Assembly: GCA_016866895.1 (NCBI GenBank)
Contig: VGKX01000010.1
Location: 1 to 15,214 of the forward strand
Reading direction: 5' to 3'
Source of the DNA: Candidatus Parvarchaeota archaeon
GTDB taxonomy: Archaea; Micrarchaeota; Micrarchaeia; Anstonellales; VGKX01
Length of the DNA: 15,214 nt
The notes below the pieces were generated by a model. The model was not told the origin of the DNA. It made no database searches and saw only the letters and a program-made list of their open reading frames with translations. The translations under genes were made by a program, and so were the position numbers. This document shows positions 1 through 6,129 of the stretch, in pieces (the stretch's first letter is position 1; the number at the start of each line of letters is the position of its first letter).

Positions 1-94
1 CGGGAAAATACTTTGAGTGGACATTTGCCTCAATCTCGGGCGAAAACGAGGGGAATACGAGCCTTATTTGGTTTTCGTCAGCCATTTTTCCCAT
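1..94 (-). CDS. Start of an unidentified gene, cut by the left edge
   Basis: A reading frame opens at an ATG at 94 and stays open to the window edge (31 codons). The peptide begins MGKMADENQIRLVFPSF and continues with an ordinary mixed composition. An alternative ATG lies at 85 (MADEN). It follows the MarC-family gene on the same strand after 44 nt, so the two could share a transcript. A weak purine-rich AAGG lies just ahead of the start. Too little is visible to name a family. The call rests on strand agreement, spacing and coding-like codon use. The plus frame across the same bases is also open but antisense to a real gene downstream. Confidence 0.5.
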   Translation of the reverse strand, partial: MGKMADENQIRLVFPSFSPEIEANVHSKYFP

Positions 95-138
95 CTGCCT
101 TAACTCAAGCCGCCTGTGTGCAGCAAGTCCTTCAACCG

Positions 139-708
139 TCAGTACCCCAGGCCGGCCCGAATGAAGCTTACTCCAAGGGCCGCCCAAAGCACACCTGTTA
201 TCCTAGACACTATTTCAATTCCTCTCATGCCAAGAAGCCTGCTGATTGCGCCTGAAAGCCCAAGCACGCCAAAGCAGACGGCACTTGCAGCCACTATGGC
301 CGCAACAACCACCGGCACGCCGCTTTCAGAAGCAAATATAATCGCTGTTGTCATTGCCCCCGGCCCTGTGATAAGCGGAACTGCAATGATTACAACCGCA
401 AGGTTCAAGTCCTTCCTGTTCTTTTCCCCAAAATCAATGCCCAGGGCATATTGCACAGCCAAAAGGAACAGCAGCACACCGCTAGCTACCCTAAAGTCGC
501 CAATTGTTATTCCAAGCACAAGCTGGCCTGCAAGCACAAATGCGACAAGTGCAGCCCCAGCTACAAGCGCGGCCGTGGTGGCCGCACCAAGCCGCTGCTT
601 TCCGTTCATTTTCCTTGTCAGTGCAATGAACACGGGAAGGGACGTGAAGGGGTCCATTATTAACACTAATGCTATGAATATTTTTGCAAACTCCGCAATC
701 TGGAACAT
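139..708 (-). CDS. MarC-family integral membrane protein
   Basis: The 189-residue product is almost entirely hydrophobic, with about six predicted membrane helices. It carries two family hallmarks: near the N-terminus LVLIMDPFTSLPVFIALT (MarC proteins have an L-x-DPxG/FxxP segment here), and mid-protein VPLITGPGAMTTAI, the conserved P-L-x-x-GPGA(M/I) motif of the second half-repeat. MarC/YchE/YhgN-type proteins were once linked to antibiotic resistance and are now thought to be small-molecule transporters; substrates are mostly unknown. The length is slightly short for the family (about 200-220). The start at 708 is preceded by GAGGGCGGG as a possible ribosome site, and a TATA-like stretch lies near 743-752. 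It probably leads the transcript that runs off the left edge. Confidence 0.88.
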   Translation of the reverse strand: MFQIAEFAKIFIALVLIMDPFTSLPVFIALTRKMNGKQRLGAATTAALVAGAALVAFVLAGQLVLGITIGDFRVASGVLLFLLAVQYALGIDFGEKNRKDLNLAVVIIAVPLITGPGAMTTAIIFASESGVPVVVAAIVAASAVCFGVLGLSGAISRLLGMRGIEIVSRITGVLWAALGVSFIRAGLGY

Positions 709-742
709 AATCCCGCCCTCAAATCAAGGTTCAGTTCACACT

Positions 743-752
743 CTTTAATTTT
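743..752 (-). promoter_or_regulatory. Candidate TATA box for the MarC-family gene
   Basis: On the minus strand this reads AAAATTAAAG. It is centred about 40 nt ahead of the ATG at 708, so transcription would begin near 722 with a leader of about 14 nt that still contains the GAGGGCGGG ribosome-site candidate. Confidence 0.4.
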
Positions 753-794
753 GCCCAGTGCTTAATTCAACGGCAGCCTATCAGCCTGGCGCAC

Positions 795-1229
795 TCAAGC
801 AAGCTCCTGCGCGCCAAACACGCGCTCGCAAAACCCGCACCTTATTCCGTCTTTTTCCGTGCTGAAAATTGTTGCTATCTTCTCAAAATTGGTGACGCAC
901 CTTGGGTTGGGGCATTTGAGGACACCTTGCATGGCCCTTGGCAGTCTCACAGTCCGCTTTTCCGAAAGCTCGGAGTTCTTCACTATGTTTAGCGTGGCCT
1001 GCGGGCACAGAAGGGCAATCCTGTCGGCTGTTTTTTCGTCAATGGGCTTGCCTTCAATCTTTACAATATCCTTTTTCCCAAGCTTCTTGCTAGGCACATT
1101 CATGATAAGGGCCACCTTGCCTGCAAATCCGTCCTTTATGCCAAGGATTTCAAGCACCCTGGGGCCGCAGCCAGCAGTAATGTGGTCTATCACAGTCCCG
1201 TTTTCTATTTTTTCAACGCTTAGCGGCAT
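795..1229 (-). CDS. pyrI: Aspartate carbamoyltransferase regulatory subunit
   Basis: PyrI is the regulatory chain of aspartate transcarbamoylase. It binds nucleotide effectors through its N-terminal domain and contacts PyrB through a C-terminal zinc domain. The ATG at 1229 gives 144 residues, beginning MPLSVEKIENGTVIDHI, the usual PyrI opening with the conserved GTVIDHI effector-site segment. The zinc ligands are all present: C106 and C111 (CPNPRC) and C131 and C134 (CGFC). A TTG at 1241 would add four residues, but ATG 1229 has GGTG six bases upstream and fits the family better. It lies 54 nt after pyrB on the same strand, the usual pyrBI order, so catalytic and regulatory chains should be co-expressed. 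Confidence 0.95.
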   Translation of the reverse strand: MPLSVEKIENGTVIDHITAGCGPRVLEILGIKDGFAGKVALIMNVPSKKLGKKDIVKIEGKPIDEKTADRIALLCPQATLNIVKNSELSEKRTVRLPRAMQGVLKCPNPRCVTNFEKIATIFSTEKDGIRCGFCERVFGAQELA

Positions 1230-1283
1230 GCAATGCACCAATCCAGCCTGTTATCAGTTGCGCGGGTTTCCCGTTCCCCCTGC

Positions 1284-2186
1284 TCATTTTTTTTCCAGAA
1301 GCTTTGTTATCACTGCCATCCTCACAGGCACCCCGTATTTTGCCTGCTGGAAGTACCTTGCCATGGGGCTTTCGTCAACAACTTCCGGTATCTCATCAAC
1401 TTTTGGAAGCGGATGGAGAATTATCATGCCATCCTTTGCGTTTTCAAGGTAGCCCTCATTTATCCTGAACTCCTTTTGGATTTTTTCAGCCTCGTATTGG
1501 TCGGCAAACCTCTCCTTTTGTATCCTGCACACGTATAGCACGTCGCAGTCCGACAGATCGACGCTGTTTTGCTCCACAATGTCGGCGTCAAATTTCTCCC
1601 GCGCCTCGCGAATGATGCTTTTGTCCATCTCAAGCCCCTTTGGCGATGCCAGTACCATTCGCGCGTTGAACATTGACAGGCCATATACAAGGGAGCGCAT
1701 GGTTCTTGCATACTTCAGGTCTCCAACCAGATGCACTTTCAGTCCGCCTATCTTTCCCTTGCACTTTAGGATTGTATAAAGGTCAATGAGCGTCTGGGTC
1801 GGGTGCTGGTTCCCCCCGTCGCCTGCGTTGATGACAGGGTGGGCTGCCACCATGTCAGCCAGCCTTGCCGCGCCCTCAAGCGGATGGCGCATGACAAGCA
1901 AATCTGCGTATCCGTCTATAATTTTAATCGTGTCAACAAGCGTCTCGCCTTTTTTCGAGCTGCTGGACTCGGCGCCGAAGGTTATGACATCAGCCCCAAG
2001 CCTCTTTGCAGCAGTCTGGAAGGACATGTTGGTCCTTGTGGAACTTTCAAAAAACATGGTTGCGACCACTGTGCCTTCAAGCGTGCGCTTGCCGGATTCA
2101 AGGTATTTTTCCATTTTTTCCGTAAGCGAAAAATAGTCCTCAATACCGCTCTTATCAAGATCGCGAATTGAGATTAGGCCATTCAC
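1284..2186 (-). CDS. pyrB: Aspartate carbamoyltransferase catalytic subunit
   Basis: PyrB joins carbamoyl phosphate to L-aspartate to give N-carbamoyl-aspartate, the committed step of UMP synthesis. At 300 residues it is of normal length. Visible motifs: STRT at residues 49-52 (carbamoyl-phosphate binding), the SSSSKKGET 80s loop with its Ser and Lys, RHPLEGAAR, NQHPTQTLIDLYTI with the active-site His at 128, KYARTMRSL (Arg that contacts aspartate), VCRIQKER, and HPLPKVDEI. No key residue is missing. It heads the pyrBI operon and is transcribed away from tmk. GGTG lies 9 nt ahead of the start. A TATA-like AAAAAC-rich stretch at 2215-2224 is a plausible promoter. Confidence 0.97.
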   Translation of the reverse strand: MNGLISIRDLDKSGIEDYFSLTEKMEKYLESGKRTLEGTVVATMFFESSTRTNMSFQTAAKRLGADVITFGAESSSSKKGETLVDTIKIIDGYADLLVMRHPLEGAARLADMVAAHPVINAGDGGNQHPTQTLIDLYTILKCKGKIGGLKVHLVGDLKYARTMRSLVYGLSMFNARMVLASPKGLEMDKSIIREAREKFDADIVEQNSVDLSDCDVLYVCRIQKERFADQYEAEKIQKEFRINEGYLENAKDGMIILHPLPKVDEIPEVVDESPMARYFQQAKYGVPVRMAVITKLLEKK

Positions 2187-2214
2187 AGTCCCACCATTTT
2201 TATTACTGAGGAAA

Positions 2215-2224
2215 GGTTTTTAAC
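2215..2224 (-). promoter_or_regulatory. Candidate TATA box for pyrBI
   Basis: The minus strand reads GTTAAAAACC about 33 nt ahead of the pyrB ATG, giving a short leader that would keep the GGTG ribosome-site candidate. The rest of the pyrB-tmk spacer (2225-2360) shows no gene and no clear operator. Confidence 0.4.
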
Positions 2225-2364
2225 TCACAAGGTGCAGCAAACCACCAACTGAAATCGCAGCAAGGGGCTTTTCAAAACAACACCTTTGGCTTTGAGTCGC
2301 ATCAATCCAAAATCAGCAAGCCGCCAATCCAATCTGCAAGTTTGTTTTGCATCGCCTCGGCTGT

Positions 2365-2372
2365 TTTTTATA
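2365..2372 (+). promoter_or_regulatory. TATA box for leaderless tmk
   Basis: TTTTTATA is centred 26 nt before the ATG at 2395, the spacing expected between an archaeal TATA box and the transcription start. The message would therefore begin at or next to the start codon. This supports ATG 2395 over the upstream in-frame ATG at 2347, which lies ahead of the TATA box. Confidence 0.6.
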
Positions 2373-2394
2373 TCTGCATTTACACAACTGTTTT

Positions 2395-2976
2395 ATGATT
2401 GTGGTCTTTGAAGGCATTGACGGGTGCGGCAAGCAGACGCAGATTGACCTGCTTTGCAGCCGGCTTTCAGAAAAGGGAAAGTCGCATCAGGTTTTCAAGT
2501 TCCCGACTGCTTTGGCAAGAAAGGCCCATGAGCACCTTATGGGGAAAAAGAACGTGGCGCAGTCGGAGCTATTCAAAGATTTCTCAAAAGATATAGAAAC
2601 ACACACAAGCCAGCTTTTGGCGGCAAGCAAATCATCTGATTTTGTGCTTGTTGACAGGTATATCTATTCCACCATTGCATACCAGGGTGGTGACATGGGC
2701 TTTGAGACAGCCTGCCAGAAGGCTTTGGCCCTTGTTCTTGCAAAGCCTGATATTGTCGTGTTCCTTAAAATCGAGCCGGCCCTTGCCGCAGCCAGAAAGG
2801 CGGCGCAAAAAACCCCTGATGTATTTGAGGCTGATTTGAAGTTCCAAACAGAAGTTTGCGAGAGATACAAGAGGCTTAGCCTGCTTTCGTTCCATGCTTG
2901 CAAGTGGCTTGTTGTTGACGCCTCAAAACCACCCCCCCAAGTCCATGGCATAATAATAAAAGAGCTGCTTGCATAA
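2395..2976 (+). CDS. tmk: Thymidylate kinase (dTMP kinase)
   Basis: It phosphorylates dTMP to dTDP with ATP, on the way to dTTP. The 193-residue product opens MIVVFEGIDGCGKQTQ, with the P-loop at about residues 7-15, then KFPT at 35-38 (the FP class of nucleotide-binding loop), and VDRYIYSTIAYQG at about 86-98 with the conserved DRY/F motif. The lid and C-terminal part include TPDVFEADLKFQTEV, matching the D-x-FE-x(5)-FQ pattern. An ATG 48 nt upstream is in frame, but the family start and the TATA spacing favour 2395. The gene is divergent from pyrB, which groups pyrimidine functions. Its stop is 15 nt ahead of the tRNA-Glu gene, so read-through into the tRNA is possible. Confidence 0.93.
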   Translation: MIVVFEGIDGCGKQTQIDLLCSRLSEKGKSHQVFKFPTALARKAHEHLMGKKNVAQSELFKDFSKDIETHTSQLLAASKSSDFVLVDRYIYSTIAYQGGDMGFETACQKALALVLAKPDIVVFLKIEPALAAARKAAQKTPDVFEADLKFQTEVCERYKRLSLLSFHACKWLVVDASKPPPQVHGIIIKELLA

Positions 2977-2991
2977 AATCCAATCCTAGGC

Positions 2992-3213
2992 GCTCCAATA
3001 GTCTAGCTCGGTCAAGGACGCCGGCCTTTCATAACCGCCCTTTTCTTTTTCCAAAAAGAAAAGCGTAGGCATGCGGAAAAGAAAACGCGAATCACAAGCA
3101 CTTGGTCGCACGCAAAAAACCAGCTGCGCATCAGGCTTGCAAGGCGTTCGCATGATTTTCATACCTGTCTTTAAGGAAAGCCGGTAACCCGGGTTCAAAT
3201 CCCGGTTGGAGCA
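2992..3213 (+). tRNA. tRNA-Glu(UUC) with a 147-nt intron
   Basis: The 5' exon (2992-3031) gives acceptor strand GCTCCAA, D-stem GTCT/GGAC, anticodon stem CCGGC and loop start CTTTCA, with anticodon TTC at 3028-3030. The 3' exon (3179-3213) gives A38, anticodon stem GCCGG, a 4-nt variable loop, T-arm CCGGG-TTCAAAT-CCCGG, acceptor TTGGAGC and discriminator A. All stems pair. CCA is not encoded. The exons join between positions 37 and 38, the canonical archaeal site. The nearest upstream AT-rich box (TAATAATAAAAG, about 2951-2962) lies inside the end of tmk. Nucleotides 60-73 of this tRNA are the seed of the repeat array that follows. Confidence 0.93.
3032..3178 (+). other. tRNA-Glu intron with bulge-helix-bulge splice sites
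   Basis: Next to the anticodon stem, C3026-T3029 (CTTT) pairs with AAGG at 3173-3176, with one U-G pair, making the 4-bp central helix. It is flanked by 3-nt bulges AA^A (3177-3179) and CA^T (3030-3032), both cut after the second base. This is the substrate form of archaeal tRNA splicing endonuclease. The outer helix is weak (only AA/TT, then mismatches). Inside, 3040-3050 and 3053-3063 form a perfect 11-bp stem (CTTTTCTTTTT / AAAAAGAAAAG) with a two-base loop. The intron is too short for an endonuclease, and I see no conserved guide-RNA boxes. Confidence 0.82.
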
Positions 3214-3501
3214 AGTCCAACCTTGTGTTCCTTCGGAACACGTCCCGCAAAGTTCTGATGAACTTAGCGGTCCCGGTTGGAGCAAGTCCAACCTTGTGTT
3301 CCTTCGGAACACGTCCCGCAAAGTTCTGATGAACTTAGCGGTCCCGGTTGGAGCAAGTCCAACCTTTTTGCGCTGCTGCGCAAAGTCCGCCAAACTGCCT
3401 GTTGCAGTTTGCCGTCCCGGTTGGAGCAAGTCCAACCTTTTTGCGCTGCTGCGCAAAGTCCGCCAAACTGCCTGTTGCAGTTTGCCGTCCCGGTTGGAGC
3501 A
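3200..3501 (+). repeat. Hairpin-cassette array seeded by the tRNA-Glu 3' end
   Basis: TCCCGGTTGGAGCA, exactly tRNA positions 60-73, starts at 3200, 3271, 3342, 3415 and 3488. Between the copies are two identical 71-bp units (A, A) and then two identical 73-bp units (B, B). All units share the opening through AGTCCAACCTT. This is followed by two hairpins with different stem sequences in A and B at matching places: A has GTGTTCC/GGAACAC and AAGTTC/GAACTT; B has TTTGCGC/GCGCAAA and CAAACTGC/GCAGTTTG. A further hairpin, GGTTGGA/TCCAACC, spans each tRNA-end copy. No protein-coding signal is credible here. It is not a CRISPR array, because there are no unique spacers. Its function is unknown. Confidence 0.9.
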
Positions 3502-3547
3502 TAAAACGCTGATGCCAACCTCTTTAGAATAATCACTGAAAGATCGC

Positions 3548-3663
3548 GGGTGCGCGGAAGCCTCCTGTTTAAGCGGGTGGAGGAGCGCACCCAATCCTGG
3601 CGGCTTGCGCCTAAATCCAGTTGATATCGGGAAGCCGTGGGCTAAAGCCTGCGGTCTTTCACC
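3548..3663 (+). mobile_element. Solo IS200/IS605-like right end or omegaRNA-like element, copy 1
   Basis: Two structured parts are visible. First, GGGTGCGC (3548-3555) pairs with GCGCACCC (3585-3592), enclosing CCTCC/GGAGG and an AAGCC bulge. Second, after a linker with GGCTT (3602-3606), a terminal hairpin GCCGTGGGC/GCCTGCGGT (3634-3655) is followed by CTTTCACC. A GAAGCC hairpin followed by TTTCAC is typical of the 3' ends of IS200/IS605 and TnpB elements. It aligns in order with a second copy at 11768-11865. No transposase or TnpB frame lies alongside, so it is a remnant, a PATE-like miniature element, or a free-standing RNA. The 3664-3720 tail shows nothing further. Confidence 0.55.
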
Positions 3664-3720
3664 ACATCAGACGCATCCTAAAATCAGGCCAGTCCTCAAG
3701 CACGCAAGTGCACTCTTGCT

Positions 3721-5193
3721 CTAGTTTGCAATCTCGTGGCACTTTACAAGCAAAAATCCGCCAAAATCGTGAAATCCAGGCGTGCCGTTTTGCCCGCTGA
3801 ATTTTTTGTAAATGCCGCTGTCCTCGTCTGCCAGGATGGCAACAGAAGGGTTTGCAGTGCAGTACCCGTCCAGCTCCTTGCGGCTTTTTATTGACAAAAT
3901 CTCCTGTGCCTTTTCAATCCTTTGCTTGAAATCTGGCACAAAGCCCCAGTGTCCTGGGCTTGAGAATTTACCGGTGTAATACGGGGCTAGAACAGAGTGT
4001 CCTGGGCTTGAGACAATTCCCCTGACAATATTGTCAGATTTCGCGTTTTCAAACGCGCCAAAAAGACCAGCTTTTTGATATGCAATGTTTGGGACATACA
4101 AAACCTGTGCCACAAGCGCAAAGACAAGGAGGCACGCAAAAAGGCAAACAAGTACTGCTTCCCCTTTCTCAAATAATTGTTTTATCCTCCAATTTCCAAA
4201 CGAAACAAGGACGAGCGGCAAAACAATTCCTGTAGCCAGTTTTGGAATTTGAAGCGGCAACCAATCCACGTAGCCTGATGCAAGTGAGGCTGCAATAACC
4301 GCCAGAATCCATAAGACTGGCAAGAAGGTTTTCCTGTCGGCCTGATTTATTTTCCCGGCGCTTTGCAGCAATGCATACGCACTTGTCACAAGCAAGGGAG
4401 CAAACGTTGTTATAAAAGCCGCAAGGCCTGCAGCTTCAAATCTCATGTTGGCCCAAACACGCACTATCTCTGAGCCGCCGGTTTGAAAATACAGCATTGT
4501 GCCAACCGCCAAAAGCACCAGTGCGTATGTGGCTGCAAAAACCAACCGCCGCTCCCCTCCGGTTCGCAAGGCAATAAAGGCCAAAAGTGCCGGGGCCATA
4601 TAAAAAATTGAATACGGGTGAGACAGGTAAAGCAGCAGACTTAAGCCGCAGATGGCCCAAAAACCCTTCCACTCAAGCTTTCCAAGGCAAAACAGAAATA
4701 TGGTGGCTTGTAGGGCAAGATGAAATCCGGAAAGCGAAGAAGCAAATGCAATATTCATAACATTGGCGGCAAAATAATTTTCCGCTATCCCCGTGTAAGC
4801 ACATACTAATATTAGAGTTTTTTGTGCCAGCCCCTTGTCAAAATAGCGTGTCAAAATTCTTTCAAGGGCCAATACATAAATTGCAAAGAAGGCTATTTTT
4901 GATATTGCCTCAACAAGCCAATACGGCATTCCAACCCTTGTTGCAATGCTCTGGGCAAAAAATAATGGATTGAAGTAACCTACCCGGGGTTGCTCCTCCG
5001 TGTAAAGGTTCTGTGCAAGAATGCTTCCTCTCTCATACTGGCCAATCCACATCAAATAAGACAATGTATCGACGGGATTTGTGTAGTAGCCAATGAATCC
5101 ACTACCTTGGGGAGTCAGCAAAAACAACAGTATCTGGGGTGCCAGTGCAGCCAAGGCAAAAACGGAGATTATCGCATGCGCGGCTCTCAACAA
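3721..5193 (-). CDS. Polytopic membrane protein, possibly GT-C-type glycosyltransferase
   Basis: The 490-residue product has about 10-11 hydrophobic helices and a soluble C-terminal part of roughly 100 residues. Its layout resembles GT-C membrane glycosyltransferases: a first helix, then a large external loop with an acidic motif (NPVDTLSYLMWIGQ, residues about 39-52) and NLYTEEQPRVGYFNPLFF, then helix bundles. Such enzymes move sugars from polyprenyl-phosphate carriers outside the cell. I see no signature precise enough to name a family or substrate. No ATG fits; the start is a TTG at 5193 (or 5190), because a stop lies four codons upstream and the first helix is needed. A TATA-like AATATTAA at 5222-5229 would give a near-leaderless message. 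Confidence 0.7.
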   Translation of the reverse strand: MLRAAHAIISVFALAALAPQILLFLLTPQGSGFIGYYTNPVDTLSYLMWIGQYERGSILAQNLYTEEQPRVGYFNPLFFAQSIATRVGMPYWLVEAISKIAFFAIYVLALERILTRYFDKGLAQKTLILVCAYTGIAENYFAANVMNIAFASSLSGFHLALQATIFLFCLGKLEWKGFWAICGLSLLLYLSHPYSIFYMAPALLAFIALRTGGERRLVFAATYALVLLAVGTMLYFQTGGSEIVRVWANMRFEAAGLAAFITTFAPLLVTSAYALLQSAGKINQADRKTFLPVLWILAVIAASLASGYVDWLPLQIPKLATGIVLPLVLVSFGNWRIKQLFEKGEAVLVCLFACLLVFALVAQVLYVPNIAYQKAGLFGAFENAKSDNIVRGIVSSPGHSVLAPYYTGKFSSPGHWGFVPDFKQRIEKAQEILSIKSRKELDGYCTANPSVAILADEDSGIYKKFSGQNGTPGFHDFGGFLLVKCHEIAN

Positions 5194-5314
5194 AACAACC
5201 AGTCATTTTCTGGCCGCCGCAGTTAATATTCCTTGCCAGCCCTCCACATCTCGTTCAAGCCCGCCTTTGGGCGCAGTTTCCGGAGCGCTTTGCGCGTTTT
5301 GCCAAATATTTCTC

Positions 5315-5323
5315 TTATAAATA
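5315..5323 (+). promoter_or_regulatory. TATA box for leaderless HAD gene
   Basis: TTATAAATA is centred 24 nt ahead of the ATG at 5343, so transcription should begin at the start codon. The frame remains open upstream to 5139, but that stretch precedes the promoter and overlaps the divergent membrane-protein gene. Confidence 0.65.
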
Positions 5324-5342
5324 TTTGTCGCGTAATGCTTGC

Positions 5343-6128
5343 ATGAATGGCAAGCAAAGCCGCACAAAAACGAATGGCAAGCAAAGCAGCGCAAAAAACA
5401 TAACAAATCAGCCTAAGGCCGGTCACAAGCCAGCTTTGGCAAAGCGCACCACTGCAGTTTCACGCATCCGGTTCGTGCTTGTGGACATTGACGACACGCT
5501 TTTTCCAAGCACCGAATTTTCAACCCTTGCAAGAAAAAATGCTGTCAGGGCCATGATTGAATCTGGCCTTGAGGCAGGCGCAAGCCAGGCATATGCGGCT
5601 CTCACAAAAATAGTGCGGATTAGGGGCTCAAACTATGGCAGGCATTTTGACGACTTGTGCGCTACTTTCAAATGCAGCAACAAAAGCAAGGTCATAGCGG
5701 CGGGCATTGCCGCGTACCATAACACGAAATCAAGCATACTTCCCTACCCGCAGGTTCCAATGACGCTGCTTGCGCTTCGCGAATCAGGCTATCAAATTTA
5801 TGCGGCATCCAACGGCGATGCAATCAAGCAGTGGGACAAGCTTATTAGGCTTGGCATCCATAATTTTTTCCACGGGGCCTTTTTTTCAGGCGACTTGGGG
5901 GGCGAAAAATCAAGGCGGTTTTTCAGGCGGGTTCTCTCAGGGCTCAAGGCCGGGCCGGGCCAGGTTGTAATGGTCGGCGACAAGCCTGAAGCCGACATCG
6001 AACCGGCTTCAAAACTTGGCATTACTACAATAAGGATTATGCAGGGCAAGCACAGGTCAAAAAAATCCAATGCAATCCATACTGTAGGTTCGTTTGACAA
6101 TATTCTGGAAATATTAAAGGTGTACTGA
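5343..6128 (+). CDS. HAD-superfamily hydrolase (TIGR02253-like)
   Basis: A 261-residue haloacid dehalogenase-type phosphohydrolase with all four motifs: DIDDT at 48-52 (nucleophile and acid Asp), AASNGD (motif II Ser), the Lys in GEKSRRFF (motif III), and VMVGDKPEADI (motif IV). The segment TKIVRIRGSNYGRHFDDLCATF followed by AAYHNTK resembles the cap of the archaeal TIGR02253 group, whose substrate is not established. The first 40 residues are an unusual Lys/Arg/Asn-rich tail (NGKQSRTKTNGKQ...) before the catalytic domain, with an internal 27-nt direct repeat. The TGA is separated from the methionine aminopeptidase ATG by one base, so the two are translated from one message. Confidence 0.88.
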   Translation: MNGKQSRTKTNGKQSSAKNITNQPKAGHKPALAKRTTAVSRIRFVLVDIDDTLFPSTEFSTLARKNAVRAMIESGLEAGASQAYAALTKIVRIRGSNYGRHFDDLCATFKCSNKSKVIAAGIAAYHNTKSSILPYPQVPMTLLALRESGYQIYAASNGDAIKQWDKLIRLGIHNFFHGAFFSGDLGGEKSRRFFRRVLSGLKAGPGQVVMVGDKPEADIEPASKLGITTIRIMQGKHRSKKSNAIHTVGSFDNILEILKVY

Positions 6129-6129
6129 A

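Noticed and set aside
116..748. 210-residue plus-strand frame
   Set aside because: Antisense shadow of the MarC-family gene, which has clear family motifs.
3032..3178. Split or trans-spliced tRNA-Glu, as in Nanoarchaeum
   Set aside because: Both halves are in order on one strand with a proper bulge-helix-bulge, so a cis intron explains it.
3250..3266. Box C-like TGATGA in the A cassettes, suggesting a C/D guide RNA
   Set aside because: No box D partner at a suitable distance, and the bases lie in a hairpin loop and stem.
3200..3501. CRISPR array
   Set aside because: Units repeat in full with no unique spacers, and no cas genes are present.
3206..3532. Plus-strand repeat-rich frames over the same array
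   Set aside because: The 71- and 73-bp units are not multiples of three, so the peptide changes frame from unit to unit; the signal is structural, not coding.
2986..3594. A 202-residue minus-strand frame with repeats such as LQQAVWRTLRSSAKRLDLLQPG
   Set aside because: It is the antisense of tRNA-Glu and of the hairpin array; the NRDLNPG peptide is the usual artefact of translating a tRNA T-arm backwards.
5139..5342. Longer N-terminus for the HAD hydrolase
   Set aside because: It overlaps the divergent membrane-protein gene and lies upstream of the TATA box at 5315-5323.
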